Source: Pseudomonas viridiflava (GTDB lineage: Bacteria > Pseudomonadota > Gammaproteobacteria > Pseudomonadales > Pseudomonadaceae). From it: DNA of 64,000 nucleotides. The first letter of the stretch is position 1. Each line of letters starts with the position of its first letter. Positions 8,390 to 16,832 of this stretch are shown here, piece after piece. The notes beneath the pieces were generated by a model. That model did no database searches and was not told the origin of the DNA. It saw only the letters and a program-made list of their open reading frames with translations. A program made the translations under genes and the position numbers. The stretch covers positions 248,001 through 312,000 of the forward strand of contig NZ_UUON01000004.1 of the NCBI RefSeq assembly GCF_900590885.1. Direction: 5' to 3'.

Positions 8390-8965
8390 ATGCTGCGAAT
8401 CCTGTTGATCAACGACACGCCGCGCAAAGTCGGCCGGCTCAGGGCCGCGCTGATCGAGGCCGGTTTTGAGGTGATCGATGAGTCGGGCCTGACCATCGAC
8501 CTGCCCGCGCGCGTCGAAACGGTGCGCCCGGACGTCATCCTGATCGATACCGAGTCACCGGGCCGTGATGTGATGGAGCAAGTGGTGCTGGTCAGTCGCG
8601 ACCAGCCGCGGCCGATCGTGATGTTTACCGACGAGCATGACCCGGACGTGATGCGCCAGGCCATTAAATCCGGAGTCAGCGCCTACATTGTCGAAGGCAT
8701 CCAGGCCCAGCGCCTGCAACCGATTCTCGACGTGGCGATGGCGCGCTTCGAAAGCGACCAGGCCCTGCGCGCCCAGCTCCAGGCCCGCGACCAGCAGTTG
8801 GCCGAGCGCAAGCGCATCGAGCTGGCCAAGGGCATGCTGATGAAAATGAAGGCCTGCAATGAGGAAGAGGCCTACACCCTGATGCGCCGCCAGGCCATGA
8901 GCCGCCAGCAGAAACTGATCCAGGTCGCGGAGCAGATTATCGCCATGAGTGAACTGCTCGGCTGA
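8390..8965 (+). CDS. nasT: NasT response regulator with ANTAR RNA-binding domain
   Basis: Positive regulator that binds leader RNA hairpins and prevents transcription termination before nitrate assimilation genes. The 191-residue product has an N-terminal receiver-like domain (MLRILLINDTPRKVGRLRAA; DVILIDTESPG carries the usual phospho-acceptor region) and a C-terminal ANTAR domain (about 125-191: AERKRIELAKGMLMKMK, EEAYTLMRRQAM, ARxAM-like helix ends). NasT is normally controlled by NasS binding rather than phosphorylation. An AGGAG ribosome site precedes the start. Its probable RNA target lies only 32 bases after its stop. Confidence 0.94.
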   Translation: MLRILLINDTPRKVGRLRAALIEAGFEVIDESGLTIDLPARVETVRPDVILIDTESPGRDVMEQVVLVSRDQPRPIVMFTDEHDPDVMRQAIKSGVSAYIVEGIQAQRLQPILDVAMARFESDQALRAQLQARDQQLAERKRIELAKGMLMKMKACNEEEAYTLMRRQAMSRQQKLIQVAEQIIAMSELLG

Positions 8966-8997
8966 TGTGGCTCAGCTCTTGCTAAAGAATCATTACA

Positions 8998-9037
8998 GGT
9001 AACCAACGGCGGTTGCCCCTCCACGACAAAGACGTCG
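8998..9037 (+). promoter_or_regulatory. ANTAR two-hairpin RNA element (NasT binding site)
   Basis: Two successive hairpins with six-base loops. P1: GGTAACC, loop AACGGC, GGTTGCC. P2: CGAC, loop AAAGAC, GTCG. Both loops have A at position 1 and G at position 4, the known ANTAR recognition signature, and the linker is six bases. P2 shares its 3' arm with the terminator that follows, so binding of NasT would block termination. Confidence 0.85.
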
Positions 9038-9079
9038 CACACCCGGTTTGCCCTCGCGAACCCGGTGGCGGCGTTTTTT
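9033..9079 (+). terminator. Regulated leader terminator before narK
   Basis: CGTCGC (9033-9038) pairs with GCGGCG (9068-9073), with inner pairs ACC/GGT and GGTT/AACC around one mismatch, then six T. Its first arm uses the bases of hairpin P2 of the ANTAR element, so the two structures exclude each other. Confidence 0.8.
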
Positions 9080-9175
9080 CGTTTTGGCCCCTTAACACGG
9101 GGCCGGTGGGGTGGCCTCAACCGGCAACTCCATCACCAGGCCTTCTTACAAGACTCCCAACCGTTGAGGTGCGTG

Positions 9176-10387
9176 ATGAAATCAAGCTTCTGGAAATCCG
9201 GGCACACCCCGACCCTGTTTGCCGCGTTCCTGTATTTCGACCTGAGCTTTATGGTCTGGTACCTGCTGGGCCCGCTGGCGATACAAATTGCCGCCGACTT
9301 GCACTTGACCACTCAACAACGCGGCCTGATGGTTGCGACGCCGATCCTCGCCGGGGCGATATTGCGCTTTCTGATGGGCATGCTGGCCGACAAGCTGTCG
9401 CCCAAGACCGCCGGGCTGATCGGCCAGGTGATTGTGATCGTGGCGCTGTTCGGTGCCTGGAAGCTGGGCATCCACAGCTATGAACAGGCACTGTTGCTGG
9501 GCGTGTTCCTAGGTATGGCCGGCGCGTCCTTTGCAGTGGCGCTGCCGCTGGCATCCCAGTGGTACCCGGCGGAACACCAGGGCAAGGCCATGGGCATCGC
9601 CGGTGCCGGTAACTCGGGCACTGTGTTTGCTGCGCTGCTCGCACCGGTGTTGGCTGCGGCGTTTGGCTGGAGCAATGTGTTTGGCTTTGCGCTGATCCCG
9701 CTGATCCTCACCCTGATCGTGTTCGCCTGGCTGGCCCGCAACGCCCCGGAACGCCCGAAAGCCAAATCCATGGCCGACTATTTCAAGGCCCTGGGCGACC
9801 GCGACAGCTGGTGGTTCATGTTTTTCTACAGCGTGACCTTCGGTGGTTTTATCGGCCTGGCCAGCGCCCTGCCCGGCTATTTCAACGACCAGTACGGCCT
9901 GAGCCCGGTCACCGCCGGCTACTACACCGCCGCCTGCGTGTTCGGCGGCAGCCTGATGCGCCCACTGGGCGGCGCCCTGGCCGACCGCTTCGGCGGGATC
10001 CGTACCCTGTTGGGCATGTACAGCGTGGCGGCGATCTGCATCGCGGCGGTCGGTTTCAACCTGCCAAGTTCCTACGCGGCACTGGCACTGTTCGTCTGCA
10101 CCATGCTCGGTCTCGGCGCTGGCAATGGCGCCGTGTTCCAACTGGTGCCCCAGCGTTTCCGGCGTGAAATCGGGGTGATGACCGGGCTGATCGGTATGGC
10201 CGGCGGCATCGGCGGTTTCGCCCTGGCGGCGGGCATGGGCGCCATCAAACAAAGCACCGGCAGCTATCAACTGGCCCTCTGGCTGTTCGCAAGTTTGGGT
10301 GTGCTGGCCTGGTTCGGGCTGCATGGCGTCAAGCGTCGCTGGAGAACCACTTGGGGTTCCGCCGCCGTAACGGCCGCACGCGTCTGA
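9176..10387 (+). CDS. Nitrate transporter, NarK/NasA-type MFS
   Basis: Inner-membrane nitrate (or nitrate/nitrite) importer of the major facilitator superfamily, serving assimilation here. From the ATG at 9176 (ribosome site GAGGTG) it is 403 residues with about twelve membrane segments. NarK-family features include two Gly-rich nitrate signature regions (GMAGASFAVALPLAS about 120-135, and LGLGAGNGAVFQLVPQRF about 305-325) and LAGAILRFLMGMLADKLSPK after helix 2. Its stop overlaps the start of the PP2C-kinase gene by one base. Its expression should depend on NasT reading through the leader terminator. Pseudomonas literature uses nasA or narK for such genes, so no symbol is fixed. Confidence 0.92.
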   Translation: MKSSFWKSGHTPTLFAAFLYFDLSFMVWYLLGPLAIQIAADLHLTTQQRGLMVATPILAGAILRFLMGMLADKLSPKTAGLIGQVIVIVALFGAWKLGIHSYEQALLLGVFLGMAGASFAVALPLASQWYPAEHQGKAMGIAGAGNSGTVFAALLAPVLAAAFGWSNVFGFALIPLILTLIVFAWLARNAPERPKAKSMADYFKALGDRDSWWFMFFYSVTFGGFIGLASALPGYFNDQYGLSPVTAGYYTAACVFGGSLMRPLGGALADRFGGIRTLLGMYSVAAICIAAVGFNLPSSYAALALFVCTMLGLGAGNGAVFQLVPQRFRREIGVMTGLIGMAGGIGGFALAAGMGAIKQSTGSYQLALWLFASLGVLAWFGLHGVKRRWRTTWGSAAVTAARV

Positions 10388-12057
10388 TGAGCCTGCAACT
10401 GAGCGTCGCCCAGGCCAGCGCCATCGGCCCCCGGGCCGAAAACCAGGACGCGCTGCGGGTGGTCACCCCGGCGGCGGAGCTGGCGGCAAGCAAAGGCTAC
10501 CTGTGCGCCATGGCCGACGGTGTGAGCCAGTGCGCCGACGGCGGCCTGGCCGCTCGCTCGACCTTGCAGGCCCTGGCGCTGGACTACTACGCCACGCCGC
10601 AAACCTGGGGCGTGGCGCAGGCGCTGGAGCGCTTGCTGCTGGCGCAAAATCGCTGGCTGCAGGCCAACGGTGGCGGCCAGCCATTGCTCACCACCCTCAG
10701 CGCCCTGGTGTTTCGCGGTCAACGCTTCACCCTGGCCCATGTCGGCGATTGCCGGGCTTATCGCTGGCTCGACGGTGAGTTGCAACGCATCAGCGAGGAT
10801 CACGTATGGGAACAGCCCGGTATGCAGCATGTGCTCAAGCGCGCGCTGGGGCTGGACCAACACCTGGTGCTGGACTTCCTTGATGGCCAACTGCGCGAAG
10901 GCGAGTGCTTCCTGCTACTCAGCGATGGGGTGTGGGCGACCCTGGGCGATCACAGCATCAGCGCCATCCTGCGCGAGCAATTGGACCTGGAGCGGGCGGT
11001 CAACACCCTGGTGAGCGCCGCGCACCTGGCGGGCAGCCAGGACAATGCCAGCGCCCTGTTGGTGCGCGTCGACAGGCTCGGCGCGGCCACCCTCGGCGAT
11101 GCCTTGGTGCAGTTGCAGCAATGGCCGTTGCCGCCGCCGTTGAAGGCAGGGCAACACTTTGAGGGCTGGCAGGTAGAAAGCGTATTGGCGCAGAGCCGGC
11201 AATCATTGTTGTACCGGGTGCGGGATGCCCAAGACCAAGCCTGGCTGCTGAAAACCCTACCCCTCAGCCACGACGATGACAGCGACGCCGGCCAGGCGTT
11301 GTTGTCCGAGGAGTGGTTTTTGCGGCGAGTGGCCGGGCGCGCCTTTCCTGAAGTGCATGCCGCCAGCGGCCGTCAGCATTTGTACTACGTGATGCGCGAA
11401 TACCCGGGTAAAACCCTGGCCGAACTGTTCGCGCAACAAGGTCCGTTACCGCTGGCACAATGGCAGTCTGTGGCCGAGCGCCTGCTGCGGGCCGTGGGCA
11501 TGCTGCATCGACGACAGATCCTGCACCGCGACATCAAGCCGGAAAACCTGCTGCTGGGGGACGACTCGGAACTGCGCGTACTGGATTTCGGCCTGGCGTA
11601 CTGCCCAGGCCTGTCGCAAGACCGCGCTCACGTACTGCCCGGCACGCCGAGCTTTATCGCCCCCGAAGGCTTTAATGGTGAGCCTCCTACGAGCCAGCAG
11701 GATTTATACAGCGTCGGCGTCACCTTGTATTACCTGCTGACGGGGCATTACCCCTACGGTGAAATCGAAGCGTTCCAACGCCCCAGATTCACCCAGCCCA
11801 TCAGCGCCAGCCGCTATCGCCCCGACCTGCCGGATTGGCTACCACTGAGCCTGGAACGGGCAGTGGCCGCCAACCCGGCACAGCGCTACGAAACCGCCGA
11901 GGAATGGTTGCGGGTATTGGAACAGGCCGACCGACAAGAGCTGAGCATTCGACCCAGACCGTTGCTGGAGCGCGAGCCCTTGAAGGTCTGGCGCACCTTG
12001 GCGCTGCTTTCGATGCTGATCAATCTGGTGCTGCTTTATTCACTTTTTCACAGCTGA
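10387..12057 (+). CDS. Bifunctional PP2C phosphatase / Ser-Thr protein kinase, membrane-anchored
   Basis: One chain of 556 residues. Residues 1-235 form a PP2C/Stp1-type phosphatase (RAENQDALRV, CAMADGVSQCADGG, HVGDCRAYRWLDG, LLLSDGVWATLGD, the metal-binding Asp residues being present). About 255-520 is a Hanks-type kinase with catalytic HRDIKPENLL near 380 and DFGLAYC near 399, plus a PGTPSFIAPE activation segment. A hydrophobic helix near the C-terminus (LALLSMLINLVLLYSLF) anchors it to the inner membrane. A kinase is known at the same place in Pseudomonas nitrate operons, but substrates are unknown. It overlaps the transporter gene by one base and precedes cobA by 26 bases. Confidence 0.88.
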   Translation: MSLQLSVAQASAIGPRAENQDALRVVTPAAELAASKGYLCAMADGVSQCADGGLAARSTLQALALDYYATPQTWGVAQALERLLLAQNRWLQANGGGQPLLTTLSALVFRGQRFTLAHVGDCRAYRWLDGELQRISEDHVWEQPGMQHVLKRALGLDQHLVLDFLDGQLREGECFLLLSDGVWATLGDHSISAILREQLDLERAVNTLVSAAHLAGSQDNASALLVRVDRLGAATLGDALVQLQQWPLPPPLKAGQHFEGWQVESVLAQSRQSLLYRVRDAQDQAWLLKTLPLSHDDDSDAGQALLSEEWFLRRVAGRAFPEVHAASGRQHLYYVMREYPGKTLAELFAQQGPLPLAQWQSVAERLLRAVGMLHRRQILHRDIKPENLLLGDDSELRVLDFGLAYCPGLSQDRAHVLPGTPSFIAPEGFNGEPPTSQQDLYSVGVTLYYLLTGHYPYGEIEAFQRPRFTQPISASRYRPDLPDWLPLSLERAVAANPAQRYETAEEWLRVLEQADRQELSIRPRPLLEREPLKVWRTLALLSMLINLVLLYSLFHS

Positions 12058-12083
12058 ACCAATCTCTACACGAGGGTAAACCC

Positions 12084-12827
12084 ATGAATGCAAAAGTCTG
12101 GCTGGTGGGCGCAGGCCCCGGCGACCCGGAGTTGTTGACCCTCAAGGCAGTGCGAGCCATGAACGAAGCCGATGTGGTGCTGATCGATGATTTGGTCAAC
12201 CCAGCGGTGCTGCAACATTGTGCCAAGGCGCGGGTGGTCACCGTGGGTAAACGCGGCGGCTGCCGATCCACCCCTCAGGCGTTTATTCACCGCCTGATGC
12301 TGCGCTACGCACGCCAGGGCAAGTGTGTGGTGCGGCTAAAGGGCGGCGATCCGTGCATTTTCGGACGCGCGGGTGAAGAGGCCATGTGGCTGCGCGAACG
12401 AGGAGTCGAGGTAGAGTTGGTCAACGGCATTACAGCAGGGCTGGCCGGGGCGACGAATTGCGATATTCCGCTGACCTTGCGCGGAGTCAGCCGTGGCGTA
12501 ACCCTGGTCACGGCCCACACTCAGGACGACAGCCGCCTGAACTGGCGTGCATTGGCCGAGGGCGGAACCACGCTCGTGGTGTACATGGGCGTGGCAAAGC
12601 TGGAGGAAATTCGCCAGCAATTGCTGGAAGGCGGGATGACGGCGGACATGCCGGTGGCGATGATCGAAAATGCCTCGTTGCCCCAGCAGCGCGAATGTCG
12701 CAGCGAGCTGTCGCGCATGTATGAGGATGCCCAGGCATTCGCGCTGAAGAGCCCGGCAATCCTGGTGATCGGCCGTGTTGCCTGCGCAGCCCAAGCTGCT
12801 TGTATCGCCTCGGTAGCCAGCGCCTGA
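12084..12827 (+). CDS. cobA: Uroporphyrinogen-III C-methyltransferase
   Basis: Uses S-adenosylmethionine to make precorrin-2, the precursor of siroheme needed by assimilatory nitrite and sulfite reductases. The ATG at 12084, behind CGAGGG, gives 247 residues: a stand-alone SUMT without the CysG dehydrogenase/chelatase part. Family motifs: VWLVGAGPGDPELLTLKA near the N-terminus, RLKGGDPCIFGRAGEE (about 85-100), and LVVYMGVAKL. It ends the nitrate operon and meets oprF tail to tail across a shared terminator. In P. aeruginosa cobA also adjoins oprF. Confidence 0.94.
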   Translation: MNAKVWLVGAGPGDPELLTLKAVRAMNEADVVLIDDLVNPAVLQHCAKARVVTVGKRGGCRSTPQAFIHRLMLRYARQGKCVVRLKGGDPCIFGRAGEEAMWLRERGVEVELVNGITAGLAGATNCDIPLTLRGVSRGVTLVTAHTQDDSRLNWRALAEGGTTLVVYMGVAKLEEIRQQLLEGGMTADMPVAMIENASLPQQRECRSELSRMYEDAQAFALKSPAILVIGRVACAAQAACIASVASA

Positions 12828-12842
12828 GGCAAATCGCAGGCG

Positions 12843-12873
12843 AAAAAAAGCCCGGCCTAAGCCGGGCTTTTTT
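12843..12873. terminator. Bidirectional terminator between cobA and oprF
   Basis: AAGCCCGGC, loop CTAA, GCCGGGCTT, flanked by A-run on the left and T-run on the right, so it works for both converging genes. Confidence 0.92.
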
Positions 12874-12887
12874 CTACCACTCAGTAA

Positions 12888-13868
12888 TTACTGAGCTTGA
12901 GCTTCAACCGACGCTTCTACGCGACGGTTAACAGCACGACCAGCTTCAGTTGCGTTGTCAGCAACTGGGCGGGATTCGCCGTAACCTACAGCAGTTACAC
13001 GGCTAGGAGCCACGCCGTCTTTAACCAGGACTTGCTTAACAGCGTCAGCACGACGCTGGGACAGCTTCTGGTTGTAAGCGTCTGGACCTACGGAGTCAGT
13101 GTGGCCAGCAACTTCTACGTTGGTAGCTGGGTACTGAGCCATGAAGTCGGCCAGGTTTTTAACGTCGCCGTAGCTGTTAGGCTTAACAACGGACTTGTCG
13201 AAGTCGAACTTAACGTCCAGCTCAACACGAACAACCTGAGCAACTGGAGCTTCTGGCTCTGGAGTTGGCTCTGGAGCTGGTGCTGGGGTAGGAGCTGGAG
13301 CTGCTGCGCCAGCGTTACCGCCGAAGTTCACACCCAGGCCGACCAGTGCGGAGTAGTCCCACTTGCCGTTGTCGATTGCGTAGTCAGCTTCAACACCAGC
13401 ACGAGCGTACAGGTTGTTGGTGAAGTAGTACTTCACGCCAGCGCCAGCGATAGCCAGGGTCGACTGATCGCGACCGCTGTGGCCGTCAGCCTGAACGTTG
13501 GTACGGCTCTGGTGGCCGAAACCGCCTTCAACGTATGGACGCAGGCTATCAACGCCAGCCTGACCGAAGTGGTACTGAGCAGTCAGGCTGCCGGTATCGC
13601 CTTTGATCTTCTGGTTGCCAGTGCCGTCGTTCGAACGGGTGTGGTTAGTCTTGTCGTACGACAGGTTCAAGGACAGGTCGTCGGTCAGGAAGTAACCAAT
13701 GCGAGCGCCTGGATTGAAGCCGTCTTCGATGTGCTTGACGCTATCGTTGTACTGCTTCTTGTAGAACAGCTCGCCTTCAACTGCGCCTTGGCCTTGTGCC
13801 AGAACGCCGAAAGAAGTAGCGGCAATAAGAGAACCAATGGCCAAGCCCAAGGTGTTTTTCAGTTTCAT
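12888..13868 (-). CDS. oprF: Major outer-membrane porin OprF
   Basis: OmpA-family protein, the main non-specific porin and peptidoglycan anchor of Pseudomonas. The 326-residue product has a signal peptide (cleavage after FGVLA), an eight-strand N-terminal barrel (about 25-190), a Pro/Ala/Glu hinge (APAPTPAPAPEPTPEPE), and a C-terminal OmpA peptidoglycan-binding domain with VEVAGHTDSVGPDAYNQ. The codon choice is visibly biased, as expected for a very highly expressed gene, and its base composition differs from its neighbours for that reason. It follows sigX on the same strand, 107 bases away, and sigma-X is known to drive oprF in pseudomonads. Confidence 0.98.
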   Translation of the reverse strand: MKLKNTLGLAIGSLIAATSFGVLAQGQGAVEGELFYKKQYNDSVKHIEDGFNPGARIGYFLTDDLSLNLSYDKTNHTRSNDGTGNQKIKGDTGSLTAQYHFGQAGVDSLRPYVEGGFGHQSRTNVQADGHSGRDQSTLAIAGAGVKYYFTNNLYARAGVEADYAIDNGKWDYSALVGLGVNFGGNAGAAAPAPTPAPAPEPTPEPEAPVAQVVRVELDVKFDFDKSVVKPNSYGDVKNLADFMAQYPATNVEVAGHTDSVGPDAYNQKLSQRRADAVKQVLVKDGVAPSRVTAVGYGESRPVADNATEAGRAVNRRVEASVEAQAQ

Positions 13869-13975
13869 CCGTTAAATCCCCATCTGGTGATTGTAAAGCA
13901 GTCCCACAAACCGGGGGACAACTCGGTGGCAAGTCTAACAGAACTTGCCTACACGTAAGAGATATTTGCCACGCA

Positions 13976-14566
13976 CTAAGTTTCAGTCTCGCCCGCAAAT
14001 TTCTCACGTAATTTATCTAGAGCACGTTTGTAACGCATTTTTGTAGCACTCAAACCCATGTGCATGATGTCAGCGATTTCCTGAAATTCCAGCTCTGCGA
14101 CAAATCGTAGCACCAGAATTTCCCGGTCAATCGGGTTCACATACACCAGCCAGCGATCGAGTCCGCCCTTCTCCTCGGGTGCCGGCGTCTTTTCTTCAGA
14201 CGCCTCCTCAAGGGGGTCAAGACTCAATGCGTCCATCAAGCGACGCTTTCGCCGTTCCTTCCGATACTGCGTGATGCACTCGTTGTACGTGATGCTGTAT
14301 AGCCAGGTTTTGAACTTCGATTTGCCCTCGAAGTTCTTCAAGCCGTACAGCACCTTGAGCATCACTTCCTGACAGACATCATCCGCATCTCTATCGTTCC
14401 CTAAATACCTTGAACAAACGTTGAACAAAGTGCGTTGATATCTGCGCATCAATTCTTCGTAAGCGCGAGTTACGTGAAACAGCTCCGTGTGCGCGCGCGC
14501 GACCAACTCCTCATCAGAGAGCTCACGGGGGTCATAGCGCGTGGACAGCGTTTGGGCTTTATTCAA
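13976..14566 (-). CDS. sigX: ECF sigma factor SigX
   Basis: Extracytoplasmic-function sigma factor linked to envelope stress, oprF expression and fatty-acid synthesis. The 196-residue protein has region 2 (RYQRTLFNVCSRYLGND; DADDVCQEVMLKVLYGL) and region 4 (PIDREILVLRFVAELEFQEI, then a helix-turn-helix LSATKMRYKRALDKLRE) separated by an acidic linker. No anti-sigma gene sits next to it, as in other pseudomonads; the adjacent CmpX membrane channel has been proposed as the signal input. Upstream is cmpX and downstream oprF, all on the minus strand, which confirms the identity. Confidence 0.96.
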   Translation of the reverse strand: MNKAQTLSTRYDPRELSDEELVARAHTELFHVTRAYEELMRRYQRTLFNVCSRYLGNDRDADDVCQEVMLKVLYGLKNFEGKSKFKTWLYSITYNECITQYRKERRKRRLMDALSLDPLEEASEEKTPAPEEKGGLDRWLVYVNPIDREILVLRFVAELEFQEIADIMHMGLSATKMRYKRALDKLREKFAGETET

Positions 14567-14653
14567 AACAAGTCGTGCCGACAGTCAGGTCAATGTCCGC
14601 TACAGCCCGGTCAGCCGGGTTTGCGGCGGCGTACATTAGCAGGGTTTACCGGG

Positions 14654-15484
14654 TTAGCGGCTACTGACCTGCTGCTCGAGGAGGATCCGATTGGACAACG
14701 ACACCAGGTCGCCGTCATCGGTCAGCACCGTCGTCTTGACTGTGCCGATCTCTTCGATTTGCCCTTCGACCTCGCCCACACGCACCTGTTGCCCTACCTG
14801 ATACAGCTCACGCACATAGATTCCCGCAAGAATCTGCCCGGCAATTTCCCGGCTTCCCAACCCCATGGCCAGCGCAACGGCCAGACCAACGGTAATCAAA
14901 ACAATCACAATCACATGGTTGAGCAGGTCAGTCTTGACCTCCAACTGGCTGATTGCGACTGAAATACTGATGATGATCACCAGGCCCTGAGCGATTCGCC
15001 CCAGGCCGGCAGCATAGTCCAGCCCCACGCCTTCGGCCGCGCCGCGCACCAGGCCATTGGCCAGTTGCGCGAGCAAAACACCTACCAGCAGTACCAGCGC
15101 GCCACCGAAAACCTTCGGCAAATACAGCGCCAGCATGTCGAGCGTAGCTGAAACTCGCTCAAGTCCAAGGGATTGAGCCGCAGAAACCAGAAAAATCAGC
15201 AAAACAAACCAATAAACGATCTTGCCGATCAATGTGGATATCGGCACTTGCAGCCCGGCACGCCCCAAAAGCTTGGTCAGGCCGGTGCCTGCCATCAAGC
15301 GATCAAGACCCAGCTTTGCGAGCAATTTGGACAGCAGGGTGTCGAGCAGTTTGGCCACGACAAAGCCCAGCAGTACCAGTACCAGGGCACCAAACAGGTT
15401 GGGAATGAAATTCGCCACCTTGGTCCACAATGCGGTCATCGCGGTGACCAGGCTCTGGGTCCAGAGATCAAGTTCCATATTCAA
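14654..15484 (-). CDS. cmpX: CmpX, MscS-like mechanosensitive channel family membrane protein
   Basis: Inner-membrane protein of 276 residues with an N-terminal helix bundle of about five segments (LFGALVLVLLGFVVAKLLD, IVYWFVLLIFLVSAAQSLG, VFGGALVLLVGVLLAQLANG, HVIVIVLITVGLAVALAMGL) followed by a small beta domain like that of MscS channels (GIYVRELYQVGQQVRVGEVE, VSLSNRILLEQ). In Pseudomonas it is encoded just before sigX and linked to SigX activity and cell-wall stress. It overlaps crfX by four bases, so the two are translationally coupled. It probably senses membrane tension; that part is inference from the family. Confidence 0.9.
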   Translation of the reverse strand: MNMELDLWTQSLVTAMTALWTKVANFIPNLFGALVLVLLGFVVAKLLDTLLSKLLAKLGLDRLMAGTGLTKLLGRAGLQVPISTLIGKIVYWFVLLIFLVSAAQSLGLERVSATLDMLALYLPKVFGGALVLLVGVLLAQLANGLVRGAAEGVGLDYAAGLGRIAQGLVIIISISVAISQLEVKTDLLNHVIVIVLITVGLAVALAMGLGSREIAGQILAGIYVRELYQVGQQVRVGEVEGQIEEIGTVKTTVLTDDGDLVSLSNRILLEQQVSSR

Positions 15485-15726
15485 TCAGCCTTATCAGCAG
15501 TGCGAGCAAGAGGTTTACGACGGGAAACAGGCGATACGTGGGCCGAACCGTTGTTCAGGGCCATCATCAACGCCGGCAGCCAGCGGCCGAGCAGACCGAA
15601 CAGGTCACCCGCCCCCACCTGACGGTTGGCGGTTTTCAACACGCGGCCCAGGCAGGCATCGTCGTCACGGTTGGACGGCGAAGCATTGAGCATGTCACGC
15701 AAAGACTGTTCGAACGGATCGTGCAT
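15481..15726 (-). CDS. crfX: CrfX, small conserved protein of the sigX locus
   Basis: A soluble product of about 81 residues starting MHDPFEQSLRDMLNASPSNRD, chosen at 15726 because GAGAGGT lies just upstream; a start five codons earlier is less likely. It is conserved by position in pseudomonads (cmaX-crfX-cmpX-sigX-oprF), where it is known only as a conserved hypothetical. The C-terminal half is basic with a hydrophobic patch (FGLLGRWLPALMMALNNG). Its stop overlaps the cmpX start, implying a linked role. Biochemical function is unknown. Confidence 0.85.
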   Translation of the reverse strand: MHDPFEQSLRDMLNASPSNRDDDACLGRVLKTANRQVGAGDLFGLLGRWLPALMMALNNGSAHVSPVSRRKPLARTADKAD

Positions 15727-15811
15727 ATAGACCTCTCGCAAGTGTTTTAAAAGACGAGGGTTAAATTCCCGGGGTCACATACCCCGTGCTTGCATTCAGC
15801 TCATATTCAGC

Positions 15812-16807
15812 TCAAACCCAGCGTAATCGTCGAAATAGCCACCATTGTCCGAGTGCCACCGACACCATCAACAGGCACGCAATCACGAATCCGTAGGGGC
15901 TGGCGGAGAAGGGTATGCCCCCTACGTTGATGCCCAGCAAGCCGGTCAGGAAACTCATCGGGAGAAAGATCCCGGTGATGATGCCGAAGCGGTACATGGT
16001 GCGGTTCATGCGCACGCTCAAGCGCCGGTCTTCGGCCTCAAGCACAAGCCCCACGCGCTCCCGGGTCAATTCGAGCTCTTCCAGGTAGCGAGTCAGGCTG
16101 TTGTTCAATTCGTTCCAGTAGTCGGCATCGTCATCGCAGAACCACGGCAGTTTTATCCGGGTCAGCTGGGCGAAAATATCCCGCTGCGGGGCGAGGAATC
16201 GCTTGAGCCCCGCCGCTCGCCGACGGATCTGCAAAATGCTGCCATGCTCCGGCGTATACCGTTCGTCGGTATCGAGCTTTTCTTCCTCTGCGTCGACGAC
16301 TTCCGACAAGTCAGTGACCAGATCCTGCACTTTATTGGTCAGGTACTGCGCCATATAAAGGATGAGTTCCGACGCGGTTTTCGGCCCTTTGCCATCGGCC
16401 AGTTGCACCAGCAACTCGTCGGTGGCGCGCAGCGGGCGCAAGCGCAGGGAAATCACGCGGCTGGCGGCGGCAAAAATACGCACCGAAACCATGTCTTCCG
16501 GCTCGGCCCCCGGGTTGAGGTTGACCCCACGCAGGAACAGCAGCAGTTCGGCGTCCGGCAGCGGCAACAGGCGCGGGCGGGTGTTTTCCTCCAACAGCAG
16601 GTCACAGGCGAATTCGCTCAGGCCGCTGGATTTGCGCAGCCAGGTCTGGGTTTGCGGATGGCTACGATCCCAGTGCAGCCACAGGCTTTCGTGAGGCTGC
16701 AGTTGCAAGTCGTCGAGCTCAGTCCGGGCAATCGAACGCGCACCGCCTTTACCGTCCAGCACCAGGGCATGCACCAGCCCCCATTGCGCGTTTTCTTCCT
16801 CGAACAT
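15812..16807 (-). CDS. cmaX: CmaX, CorA-family divalent metal transporter
   Basis: Inner-membrane 2-TM-GxN family protein of 331 residues. A large cytoplasmic N-terminal domain (to about 270) is followed by two membrane helices (RFGIITGIFLPMSFLTGLLG and GFVIACLLMVSVALGQWWLF). The selectivity loop reads GINVGGIP, a GIN rather than the GMN of true CorA, as in the ZntB branch, so zinc export or another ion is possible. The ATG at 16807 is used, with AGGGG upstream. It begins the cmaX-crfX-cmpX-sigX-oprF block. Ion specificity cannot be read from the sequence. Confidence 0.87.
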   Translation of the reverse strand: MFEEENAQWGLVHALVLDGKGGARSIARTELDDLQLQPHESLWLHWDRSHPQTQTWLRKSSGLSEFACDLLLEENTRPRLLPLPDAELLLFLRGVNLNPGAEPEDMVSVRIFAAASRVISLRLRPLRATDELLVQLADGKGPKTASELILYMAQYLTNKVQDLVTDLSEVVDAEEEKLDTDERYTPEHGSILQIRRRAAGLKRFLAPQRDIFAQLTRIKLPWFCDDDADYWNELNNSLTRYLEELELTRERVGLVLEAEDRRLSVRMNRTMYRFGIITGIFLPMSFLTGLLGINVGGIPFSASPYGFVIACLLMVSVALGQWWLFRRLRWV

Positions 16808-16832
16808 CCTCACCCCTGTCGGTTATTGCGGT

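Noticed and set aside
12897..13958. Plus-strand frame opposite oprF
   Set aside because: Shadow of a strongly codon-biased gene; OprF is firmly assigned.
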